Assembly (NCBI GenBank): GCA_903903925.1
Contig: CAIVAU010000115.1
Span: 17,381 to 81,380 of the forward strand
Source: an uncultured cyanobacterium
GTDB lineage: Bacteria > Cyanobacteriota > Cyanobacteriia > Cyanobacteriales > Nostocaceae
Length of the DNA stretch: 64,000 nt
Direction: 5' to 3'
Below the pieces are notes generated by a model, which was given only the letters and a program-made list of their open reading frames with translations, was not told where the DNA came from and made no database searches. The translations under genes and the position numbers were made by a program. This document shows positions 37,271 to 45,520 of the stretch, piece after piece (the first letter of the stretch is position 1; every line of letters begins with the position of its first letter).

Positions 37271-37547
37271 TTTTCATATAAACCTAGTAGTCCATTGAAA
37301 TGGACTAAAATCCTTGTTTTTACGGTTAAATGCATAACATCAGGTCACTAAAATAAACATTCAATTTAAGTATTTAAACGTTGGTGAAAGCTCAGAATCA
37401 AGTTGTAACCTTGAGATAACTAGAATTTGAACAAAGAACAAGTTGTGATTTTTAAATCAACCAAGAGAAACGGATGTCAGTATTTAAATTCCTAACAATG
37501 ACCAATGATGACATGTTGACCCGTGGTGCGCCGCCTGTGGGTTGCTC

Positions 37548-38150
37548 TCAACCTTCTTTTACCATCCAAACCAAAAAACCCAAAATTTGCTCGATAGGGG
37601 GTAAAGCATAATCATTCAAATCTATTGTTACGATTTGTGACTCTAGCTTGAGAAATCGCCATTGTGTGCCACTGGTAACGCAGCCGTAAACAACCAAAAT
37701 TGGTTGACCACGGGCTTCATTAAAGCGTTGCATAGCAACCATCTCAGCAATACACTGTCCCAGTCCCAACTTTAGATCCGCTTTTTTTGCTTCTACGACA
37801 ACTATAGTAGGAGCTTCTACAGTTAATTGTTCGGACGAGCGGCTAACTAAAAAATCGCAGACTCCATTGAGTCCTGCATCTATATCTACATCAAACTGTT
37901 CCCCAGAAAAAACGCTGATTTGTCTGTTGAGAATGCGTCGCATCTCCAAAAGTATAGGATTGATTATTACTTCGGAACGAGCTTTTTCTGTACCTACTGC
38001 GACTGCCCAAGGCAAATTTTCTAATATTATTTCTAGCCTAGAACTAAGGGTTATTGGTGCAATTCTATCTGGAAAAAATCTTACCCCCTCAACGATAGTG
38101 AGTTTCAAATCCCGCTTCGCTTTGTCGATAGTAAATTGACTGTAGGGCAT
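37548..38150 (-). CDS. PD-(D/E)XK nuclease-like protein, paralogue 1
   Basis: A 200-residue protein of a family with three copies in this window. The core is GLNGVCDFLVSRS, about 16 residues, then VVVEAKKADLKLGLGQCIAE. The order Asp, then Glu-x-Lys, then a downstream Gln matches the PD-(D/E)XK nuclease active site. The N-terminus MPYSQFTIDKAKRDLKLTI is shared with the copy at 52224. A GTEKARSEVIINPILLEMRR helix precedes the core. Cyanobacteria carry many such stand-alone proteins; substrate and role are unknown. It is divergent from an AAA ATPase-nuclease gene. Confidence 0.8.
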   Translation of the reverse strand: MPYSQFTIDKAKRDLKLTIVEGVRFFPDRIAPITLSSRLEIILENLPWAVAVGTEKARSEVIINPILLEMRRILNRQISVFSGEQFDVDIDAGLNGVCDFLVSRSSEQLTVEAPTIVVVEAKKADLKLGLGQCIAEMVAMQRFNEARGQPILVVYGCVTSGTQWRFLKLESQIVTIDLNDYALPPIEQILGFLVWMVKEG

Positions 38151-38152
38151 AA

Positions 38153-38201
38153 GAGTTAGGAGTTAGGAGTTAGGAGTTAGGAGTTAGGAGTTAGGAGTCA
38201 G
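38153..38201. repeat. Heptamer repeat (GAGTTAG)x7
   Basis: Six GAGTTAG units and a final GAGTCAG, in the space between the two divergent nuclease-type genes. A shorter set of CTCCTGA-type units lies at 38268-38290. Confidence 0.9.
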
Positions 38202-38342
38202 AACTTATCAGGTTTGGGTATCTGTCTCCACATTTCACATATTATCTCCCGATTCTTTAACAATTCTGACTCCTGTATTCTGACTCCTGAATTCTTACAT
38301 AAAACACCATTTTACGAAGTAACAAAATACAAGGTGAACTTC

Positions 38343-39893
38343 ATGTCTCGTTGGTTCAACATCGCAGGACCCTGCCAAGACGATATCCACTACATGCTAT
38401 CGCCAACTGCGCGGTTACCAAATTTAGAAGAACTTATTCAACAGCGTAGTTATTTTGTCGTTCATGCACCTTGGCAAACAGGTAAAACGACTACGATGCT
38501 AGCACTGGCGAAACAACTGACAGAAAGTGGACGCTATGCAGCAGTTATGGTATCGGTAGAAGTAGGAAGTGCGTTTAATCACAATATAGGTGCTGCAGAA
38601 TTGGCGATTCTGGGAACTTGGCGCGATCGCATCGCAGACCAATTACCCAAAGACCTACAACCACCTGTTTGGAGTAAAGAAGAACCAGGACGGCGAATTC
38701 GAGGGAATTTACGCGCTTGGGCCCAAGCTTCATCGCGACCTTTGGTGATATTTATCGATGAAATTGATTCACTAGAAGATGAAGCCCTGATTTCAGTTTT
38801 AAAGCAGTTACGCAATGGTTATTCTGATCGCCCGAATAACTTTCCGTTATCTGTGGGATTGATTGGTTTGCGGGATGTGCGTGATTATAAAGTGGTATGC
38901 GGTAGTAGCGAGAGGTCAAATACGGCAAATCCTTTCAATATTAAAGTTAGTGCCCTAACACTGAGGAACTTTAATGCATCTGAAGTGGCAGAATTATATC
39001 AGCAGCATACCGAAGATACCGGACAAGTTTTCACCCAACAAGCAATAGCAACAGCATTTGATTTGACTCAGGGAGAACCTTGGTTAGTTAATGCTCTTGC
39101 CAAAGAAGTTGTCGAAAAAATGGTTAGGGATAGAAGTGTTGCCATTACCCATGAACATATTTTAACCGCCAAGGAAATATTAATCGCACGTCAAGATACC
39201 CATTTAGACTTCCTTGTAGAAAAACTACGAGAAAAACGAGTCAAAGACATTATTGAACCGATGCTAGCTGGACTTGCGTTAGGCGATACTCCTACTGATG
39301 ACCGACAATATTTAATTGATTTAGGATTGTTGCGACGTGACCCCGCAGCAGGACTTGCTGTCGCCAATCCCATTTATCGCGAGGTCATTCCCCGTGCTTT
39401 AGTGCTGGGTACTCAGGATAGTTTACCCCAGATTAATCCTAGTTGGTTAACCCCTGAAGGTGAGTTAAATATTGACAACTTACTACAGGCGCTTTTAGTA
39501 TTCTGGCGACAGCATGGTGAACCATTGTTAAAAACTACCGGATACTATGAAATTGCACCCCATATAGTACTGATGGCATTTTTACATCGCGTTGTTAATG
39601 GTGGTGGAACTATAGAACGGGAATATGGGATTGGGAGCGATCGCATGGATTTATGTTTAAGATATGGTTCTACTACTTTAGGGATAGAATTAAAAGTATG
39701 GCGCGATAAAAAACGCAACCCCCAAGCTGACGGTCTTGAACAATTGGATTCATACTTAGCGCGATCAGGGATAGATTTTGGCTGGTTATTTGTATTCGAC
39801 CGACGAGAAAAAGCACTTCCAATTGAAGAACGTTTGTCAACCCAAATTGTCACCACAAAAAATCAACGTCATATCACTGTTATTCGGGCTTAG
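38343..39893 (+). CDS. AAA-like ATPase fused to a PD-(D/E)XK nuclease domain
   Basis: About 516 residues from the ATG at 38343, which is preceded by AAGGTGA; longer frames back to 38214 run through repeat DNA. The N-terminal ATPase has Walker A-like HAPWQTGKTTTMLALAKQL and Walker B LVIFIDEIDSLEDEAL, followed by winged-helix-like sequence. The C-terminal domain has GSDRMDLCLRYGSTTLGIEL then KVWRDKK, fitting Asp then Glu-x-Lys of a PD-(D/E)XK nuclease. Similar AAA-nuclease fusions are widespread and unexplained; a defence or mobile-element role is only inference. It is divergent from nuclease paralogue 1. Confidence 0.85.
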   Translation: MSRWFNIAGPCQDDIHYMLSPTARLPNLEELIQQRSYFVVHAPWQTGKTTTMLALAKQLTESGRYAAVMVSVEVGSAFNHNIGAAELAILGTWRDRIADQLPKDLQPPVWSKEEPGRRIRGNLRAWAQASSRPLVIFIDEIDSLEDEALISVLKQLRNGYSDRPNNFPLSVGLIGLRDVRDYKVVCGSSERSNTANPFNIKVSALTLRNFNASEVAELYQQHTEDTGQVFTQQAIATAFDLTQGEPWLVNALAKEVVEKMVRDRSVAITHEHILTAKEILIARQDTHLDFLVEKLREKRVKDIIEPMLAGLALGDTPTDDRQYLIDLGLLRRDPAAGLAVANPIYREVIPRALVLGTQDSLPQINPSWLTPEGELNIDNLLQALLVFWRQHGEPLLKTTGYYEIAPHIVLMAFLHRVVNGGGTIEREYGIGSDRMDLCLRYGSTTLGIELKVWRDKKRNPQADGLEQLDSYLARSGIDFGWLFVFDRREKALPIEERLSTQIVTTKNQRHITVIRA

Positions 39894-39900
39894 TTGTAAG

Positions 39901-39924
39901 GTGCGTTAGCGTAGCATAACGCAC
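39901..39924. terminator. Stem-loop after the AAA-nuclease gene
   Basis: GTGCGTTA, an eight-base loop, TAACGCAC, 7 bases after the stop codon. This hairpin type is also a common dispersed repeat in cyanobacteria, so a terminator role is plausible but not shown. Confidence 0.5.
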
Positions 39925-40051
39925 CCTACGTGTCTATAGAGGGAATTTGAAAAGGTGTTCGTTCAAAGTGGGCGCTACTCCCACAACGCGCATTTTTCTG
40001 GTTTCTTTATTCCCTGCTAAGAGCTCTCTACTCCCTTCTTTTGTAAGGCAT

Positions 40052-42949
40052 TTATTGCCAATTTCCTACGAGAACAAATGGTGCCCAGAAATGAGGATGG
40101 TTGTACCGCTTGTCTTTCTGGAGAGTCAGTTGTGATTGACGCAGGGCTTCTGCTTTACTGAGCTTCTTTGCTTTGGCTATGTCTAACTGGTGATAGAATT
40201 CGCCCATAATTTGAGCCGTACTTGGATCAACGACTGACCAAAGTGTCGCTATTGTACTACGTGCGCCAGCCCGCACTGCTACTCCAGCTAGTCCTAAAGT
40301 CGCCCGTTTATCTCCACTCGCTGTTTGGCAAGCACTGAGAACTAATAATTCAATCGGTCTACCTTCAGACAGGATGTTATTTCGCAGTAAGTCACCTAAC
40401 TGTTTAACGTTGATGCGGCTATCCCAAGAAAGGATAAAGGTATCTTCAACTTTGGAGCTAAACTGACCATGTGTAGCTAGGTGGACTATGGGAGGAGCAT
40501 CAGAAGCCGCTAACTCTTTTTTGAGCTCTTTTCTGGTAAATTGTGCGTTGAGAAGCTGCCGAGATGTGTGTCCGGAGTCCTTGATTTGTTTCAGTTCATT
40601 TGGAACTTCAGATAATTCCGGAAAATTTTGATTTGGTATATTCTTGGGGGCTTCGCTGATTCCTGCTGTTAAGGCTTTTAAGCTAATCTCTGCAAGCGGT
40701 TTTGGGTTGACAAGCTGCAACCCAGGTGTTAAGGCAATGGCATATTTTTCGATCACAAAGTTTTTGCCATCGTGAAGAATACTCATGGGGATATTCCGTA
40801 AGTCCCCATCTAGGACAAAAGCTAAGGTTTTGATATTTTTATTCTTTGCTAACTCTGGTTCTATTGGTCGAATCAGCCAGTTGTAAACCTTTTGGTATTG
40901 AGGTAAGAAATCTTCTACTTTACTTTGAGGCCTTATGAGAGAACGTTGCACGTTGTCAATAGTGGTCTCCACGTCAGCTTTAGTAATGTTTTGTGTATAA
41001 AGACGTGGAGTTTTTTCATTAGGTAGGCTGAGAAGAACTTCTAATCGGTCTGGCAAAATGATGGGGTAAATGACTGCTGCTGTTTTGTCTATTTGATCAA
41101 TTTGTTTAGCATTTGCCTCTACGCAGACTTCCCGGAAAAAGTTGTTAATTTCGGCTAATTGTAGTGATTCTATGACTTCACGAGCATGAGTGAGCCGCTG
41201 CTTTTGTTTATTATCCTGATTTTTGTCGGCTTTATTGTAGGAAACAGCAGCTTGTAGGTCTAGATCGACTAACTCTCGATAAACTGGTTCGACACTCTCG
41301 CGAAAAGAAAACTGTACTTCTGGGTTCAGGGCTACTAAATCACTGCGTAATGATTGTAGGGCATTATAGGATTTGGTGTAAGCGGCGATCGCATCGTCTA
41401 GATCTCCTTGCTCTCTGCGTATCCGTCCCAACTGCCAAAACACTTGGTAAGCTATATCTGGTGATTCAAAGGTTGAATTTAGACTCAGGGCCTGTTTGGC
41501 GTACTTTTCTGCTTGTGATAAATCCCGTTGTGCTCCTGCTAGTGTATTCACGTTGTTATCTAGTGCATACAGTTTGCTACGATTTTGCAAAGCATAGGCT
41601 TCGGCTCTTTTGTCTCCCAAACTGATGGCTTGTTTGCTTGCCGTTGCTAAGATTTGCTCAATGTCGTTGAAAGTTGGCAGTTTGGTGTTATCACAAGTCG
41701 TTTTTGGATCTTTTTGAGCTTTCTCAGTTAATTCGATAAAAATGTGGGCAAAGTTGATTTGGCTGTACACTCCGGCGCGACTGGGAAAGAGGTGAGTGAG
41801 TTCGGAATAGAGCGATCGCCATAATGGTTCTGCTGATTTTAATTGCCCAAGACTCAGCAATAGACCGAGGTGATTCAGTTGTGCTTGCTGTTTAGCTGGA
41901 GAAATTGACAACTTGACCACATTCTGATATGAATCTATCGCTTCTTGTTGATAATCTTCGCGTTTACTACGAATAATTAGGTCTTTTGCTAAGTCTGTTA
42001 ACGTGTTACCAAGACTAAGATAAGCAGCAGCTTCCTCTGGGGGAGAGTTCAATTTTTGAGCTAGGGTGACACTGGTTCTCAAAATAACTTCCGACTCCTC
42101 GAGCTGACCCACAACTCGCCGCAGTTCCCCTAAGCTTCTCAAGCCTACGACTACAGATGGAGAAGGAGATCCCTTGGTGAGTTTTTGGACAGTTTCTGTT
42201 AATTCTTTTGAACGTCTTTCAATGAATTCTTTATCACTTGAACTTTTTTCAATTGAAAGACGTTCCACTAATTTTATTTCACTTGAACTTTTTTCAATTA
42301 TTTGACTTAGATCTTGGCAATTTTTCACCCCGATCTTTTCATTTAAGACTTCCATCAAAATATTGCAAGCACGGGGATAAAGACCCAAGTCTTGCATTGC
42401 TTGAGACTGATTAATCTTGCTTTGTGCTAATTTTTCCGGGTCAGGAATTTGGCTGTAGATTTTAGTAGATTCTTGCCAAGTTTTGAGAGCATCTGTGGAT
42501 TTTCCCGTCTCGCGTTGCTGATACCCCTGAACATCTAAAGTTTGAGCTAGAATTTTGAGTTTCTCCTTGCCCTCTGGTTGGCTTTTCAGAAGTTCCAAGC
42601 TCTTTTCTATGGTTTTCGTTGCTTGATCCCACCGTCCCAGTTGTTGATAAGTCAACGAGAGATTACTCAACGCCATCGCCTGGTTGAGCTTATCTCCTTT
42701 AGCAGCAAAAAGAGCTGCTGTTTGTTGCCAAGCGGTCACTGCCTTCTCGAACTGTCCAGCGCGATATAGTTTAGTCGCATTGTCGGTTAACTGTTGCTCA
42801 TATGGCTGAGATTCGACAATTGGAGTTGGCGAAGAAATGGCAACAACAGGTGGTGTTGCTGCAGAGATGATAAATAACAAAGCTAGGAGAACAAGGGAAT
42901 GTCTCTTATAGACTCTTTGGAAAAAAGTCTGCAATTTCCGTTTAAGCAT
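40052..42949 (-). CDS. Exported TPR-CHAT domain protein
   Basis: The 965 residues start with a signal peptide (SLVLLALLFIISAATPPVVA, about 18-37). Many TPR-like helices follow (about 50-560; e.g. AMALSNLSLTYQQLGRWDQA), then a C-terminal CHAT caspase-like protease domain (about 630-965). The putative catalytic pair is visible: His in PIVHLATHGQFSS (about 835) and Cys in LLVLSACQTASGDKRATLGL (about 880), followed by GARSTIATLWSVVD. CHAT domains are cysteine proteases in several signalling and immune systems; in cyanobacteria exported TPR-CHAT proteins are abundant and mostly unstudied. It stands alone. Confidence 0.9.
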   Translation of the reverse strand: MLKRKLQTFFQRVYKRHSLVLLALLFIISAATPPVVAISSPTPIVESQPYEQQLTDNATKLYRAGQFEKAVTAWQQTAALFAAKGDKLNQAMALSNLSLTYQQLGRWDQATKTIEKSLELLKSQPEGKEKLKILAQTLDVQGYQQRETGKSTDALKTWQESTKIYSQIPDPEKLAQSKINQSQAMQDLGLYPRACNILMEVLNEKIGVKNCQDLSQIIEKSSSEIKLVERLSIEKSSSDKEFIERRSKELTETVQKLTKGSPSPSVVVGLRSLGELRRVVGQLEESEVILRTSVTLAQKLNSPPEEAAAYLSLGNTLTDLAKDLIIRSKREDYQQEAIDSYQNVVKLSISPAKQQAQLNHLGLLLSLGQLKSAEPLWRSLYSELTHLFPSRAGVYSQINFAHIFIELTEKAQKDPKTTCDNTKLPTFNDIEQILATASKQAISLGDKRAEAYALQNRSKLYALDNNVNTLAGAQRDLSQAEKYAKQALSLNSTFESPDIAYQVFWQLGRIRREQGDLDDAIAAYTKSYNALQSLRSDLVALNPEVQFSFRESVEPVYRELVDLDLQAAVSYNKADKNQDNKQKQRLTHAREVIESLQLAEINNFFREVCVEANAKQIDQIDKTAAVIYPIILPDRLEVLLSLPNEKTPRLYTQNITKADVETTIDNVQRSLIRPQSKVEDFLPQYQKVYNWLIRPIEPELAKNKNIKTLAFVLDGDLRNIPMSILHDGKNFVIEKYAIALTPGLQLVNPKPLAEISLKALTAGISEAPKNIPNQNFPELSEVPNELKQIKDSGHTSRQLLNAQFTRKELKKELAASDAPPIVHLATHGQFSSKVEDTFILSWDSRINVKQLGDLLRNNILSEGRPIELLVLSACQTASGDKRATLGLAGVAVRAGARSTIATLWSVVDPSTAQIMGEFYHQLDIAKAKKLSKAEALRQSQLTLQKDKRYNHPHFWAPFVLVGNWQ

Positions 42950-43118
42950 AGTTCCACCCTTCTATTAAGCACAAATGCTTTTAAGTTATCTTTGTTATCT
43001 TACCGCTGAGGTATGTGCGCCTTTCTGGTTTAAACAATAATTTATTAACTAGGAGTCGGTCAAGAGTTAGGAGTTAGAATGACATGGTTATTGATTTCAT
43101 TCACGCTATTGGATTGAG

Positions 43119-44165
43119 CTAGCGCTTAACTTCAATCCCTGGTTCCCCTTGAATAAACTCACCGATGACAGTTGAAAACCCATAGCCCTCTGTCAAAAGT
43201 TGCTCTAAAATAGTTGAGACACTGTCTGGTGCGACACAAAGCAGTAATCCTCCACTCGTTTGAGGGTCTGCTAGTAGGAGAGTTTCCCACTTTACTAAAG
43301 TGTCGCCCAACCCTGTAAGCTGAATCTGAGACTGATAACCATCCCAGTTGCGTTGTGCTGCACCGGGAAAAATTCCTTGAGATGCTAGAGTTAGCGCTTC
43401 TGGCAGAATCGGAATCTTTGAAAACGAGATTTCAGCCTTGACAGCGCTTCCCCGACACACCTCTAGTAAATGCCCCAGAAGCCCAAATCCTGTAACATCG
43501 GTCATTGCGTGGACATCAGGGTTAGTTGCCAAAGTTGCTCCCACTCGATTCAACTGGGTCATCACCTGAAGGACTGACTTGTAAGCATCCGGTGTCAATT
43601 GACCCTTCTTCAGGGCTGTAGTCATTACCCCAATCCCTAAAGGCTTCGTCAAAATCAACTTATCTTGTGGTTTGGCTGTTGCATTCCGTCGTACATGCAT
43701 TGGATGCACCAAGCCAGCTGCAACCAAGCCAAAGATTGGTTCTGGGGAATCAATAGAATGTCCACCGGCAAGAGGAATCCCTGCCTCTTGACAAACGGCT
43801 GCCCCACCAAGCATGATGCTTTGAATTGCATCCATTGGGAGGGTGTTAATCGGCATACCCAATACTGCTAAGGCTAAAATCGGAGTCCCACCCATTGCGT
43901 AGACATCAGACAGGGCGTTAGTAGCAGCAATCCGCCCAAAATCTACTGGTTCATCAACAATGGGCATGAAGAAATCTGTCGTCAATACCAGGGCTTGGTG
44001 ATCGTTAAGTTGATAAACTGCTGCATCATCACTCGTTTGAGTGCCTACGAGCAGTTGCCCTAAGGCTTGGTTTAAGGGAACCTGACGTAGGATTTCCGCC
44101 AATTGGGCTGGAGCAATCTTGCAGCCACAACCACCACCATGAGAGTATTGAGTAAGGCGAATCAT
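43119..44165 (-). CDS. selD: Selenide, water dikinase SelD
   Basis: The 348-residue enzyme makes selenophosphate from selenide and ATP. The N-terminal YSHGGGCGCKIAP contains the active-site Cys (13) and Lys (16) arrangement. DDAAVYQL, VDFGRIAATNALSDVYAMGG and LAGGHSIDSPEPIFGLVAAG are typical AIR-synthase-fold motifs, and the C-terminus has LLADPQTSGGLLLCVAP. No selenocysteine genes (selA, selB) are nearby, so the product may serve 2-selenouridine in tRNA or another selenium use. Cysteine, not selenocysteine, occupies the active site. Confidence 0.94.
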   Translation of the reverse strand: MIRLTQYSHGGGCGCKIAPAQLAEILRQVPLNQALGQLLVGTQTSDDAAVYQLNDHQALVLTTDFFMPIVDEPVDFGRIAATNALSDVYAMGGTPILALAVLGMPINTLPMDAIQSIMLGGAAVCQEAGIPLAGGHSIDSPEPIFGLVAAGLVHPMHVRRNATAKPQDKLILTKPLGIGVMTTALKKGQLTPDAYKSVLQVMTQLNRVGATLATNPDVHAMTDVTGFGLLGHLLEVCRGSAVKAEISFSKIPILPEALTLASQGIFPGAAQRNWDGYQSQIQLTGLGDTLVKWETLLLADPQTSGGLLLCVAPDSVSTILEQLLTEGYGFSTVIGEFIQGEPGIEVKR

Positions 44166-44202
44166 CTATAATTTTCTCCTAAATGCATGCAGTTGCCTTT
44201 AG

Positions 44203-45270
44203 TTATCCTAGCCACTGCGGGTTCTTAGCGGTACTGTCAAAGTGGTTGCTGGTCTTAAATAGTTCGTACTGACCATTTGCCGCAGCCTTGGCAGTACGAT
44301 CAAGTAACGCTGACACTTGTGCTTGACTCATGGGCTTAAATGTGCGTGCTGCTTCAAACGCCTGATCTAAGATTTCCATGCTGTCAATGCCTGTAATCAC
44401 CGTTGATGTTGGCAGATTCATTGCATAGTGGAGACATTCAATTGGTTTGACTACGTTACTGTTTAGAATAAAATGATCCCCCATTGATTTCATCCCCAGC
44501 ACACCTATTTGATTATCTATCAACCTAGGCAAAACTTTTTGCCCAAAACTCCTAAAATGGGCATCCATGACATTAAGGGGCATCTGCACTGTGTCGAAAT
44601 GGAAATTATGTTTGGCAGCTGTATCTAGCATCCGGAGGTGAACCAAGGGATCTTTATGCCCTGTAAAGCCAATATAACGAACTTTACCTGCTTTTTGTGC
44701 CGCCAGCATAGCTTCTAGTGCACCGCCTTTGGCAAAGATGCGATCCGGGTCTTCCAGACGAATGACTTCATGAAATTGCATCAGATCCACATGATCCGTT
44801 TGCAGTCGCTGAAGAGATTGATTAATCTGCTCAGCCGCAGACTCCTTCGTGCGTCCGTCAATCTTGGTCATGAGGAAGACTTTTTGGCGGTAGCCATTCT
44901 GGAGTGCCTTGCCCATCCGAATTTCACTATTCCCGTTATTATAATCCCAGCTATTATCCATGAAAGTTATACCACGGTCGATCGCACTGCGGATGATTTT
45001 GATACTTTCTTGCTCGTCCTTCTGCTTTCCAATGTGGAAGCCACCTAGACCAATGAGAGAGACTTTTTCTTTTGTTCGCCCCAGTGTCCGGTAGAGCATG
45101 TCACCATTTCTAGTCGAATCTGGAGTTGCGGTCAAAATTGTTGCTTCCGATGCTTCAGATTGCGTAGATTGATCAGCGCCTTGGACTTGTCTATTGAGAC
45201 CAATTGACGCTGCTAGCCCCGCAGTTAAACCTGAAGTTGTTTTCAGGAAGTTCCGTCTCTTAATATCCAC
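44203..45270 (-). CDS. Tat-exported aldo/keto reductase
   Basis: The 355 residues begin with a twin-arginine signal (KRRNFLKTTSGLTAGLAASI). An AKR barrel follows: RTLGRTKEKVSLIGLGGFHI, FMDNSWDYNNGNSEIRMGKA (the Asp and Tyr expected of the AKR active site), VFLMTKIDGRTKESAAEQIN (Lys), and VDLMQFHEVIRLEDPDRIFA. Folded export by Tat suggests that the NADPH-binding enzyme acts in the periplasm or thylakoid lumen. The substrate is unknown. It lies 38 bp upstream of selD in the same direction, so the two may be co-transcribed. Confidence 0.9.
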   Translation of the reverse strand: MDIKRRNFLKTTSGLTAGLAASIGLNRQVQGADQSTQSEASEATILTATPDSTRNGDMLYRTLGRTKEKVSLIGLGGFHIGKQKDEQESIKIIRSAIDRGITFMDNSWDYNNGNSEIRMGKALQNGYRQKVFLMTKIDGRTKESAAEQINQSLQRLQTDHVDLMQFHEVIRLEDPDRIFAKGGALEAMLAAQKAGKVRYIGFTGHKDPLVHLRMLDTAAKHNFHFDTVQMPLNVMDAHFRSFGQKVLPRLIDNQIGVLGMKSMGDHFILNSNVVKPIECLHYAMNLPTSTVITGIDSMEILDQAFEAARTFKPMSQAQVSALLDRTAKAAANGQYELFKTSNHFDSTAKNPQWLG

Positions 45271-45520
45271 TACTGTCTACTCCTTTTGATATAACCTGTC
45301 GGAACTCGCCCCTAATTCAGTCATAGAACAAGAGCGATCGCCCCAAGGCTTTTGTGTGATTTCAGAGCAACTTTAAGTGAACTTCAGATGTTCTTCATCT
45401 TTCTTCAGAATGGTACTCAATCAGTTCAGAGGGAGCAGGGGGGATTGGAACTTTTCTGCCTTTGTTTCACAGCATGTCGTGTCTCGCAACACATCTTTTT
45501 TTATAAAAATTGTAGTTTTC

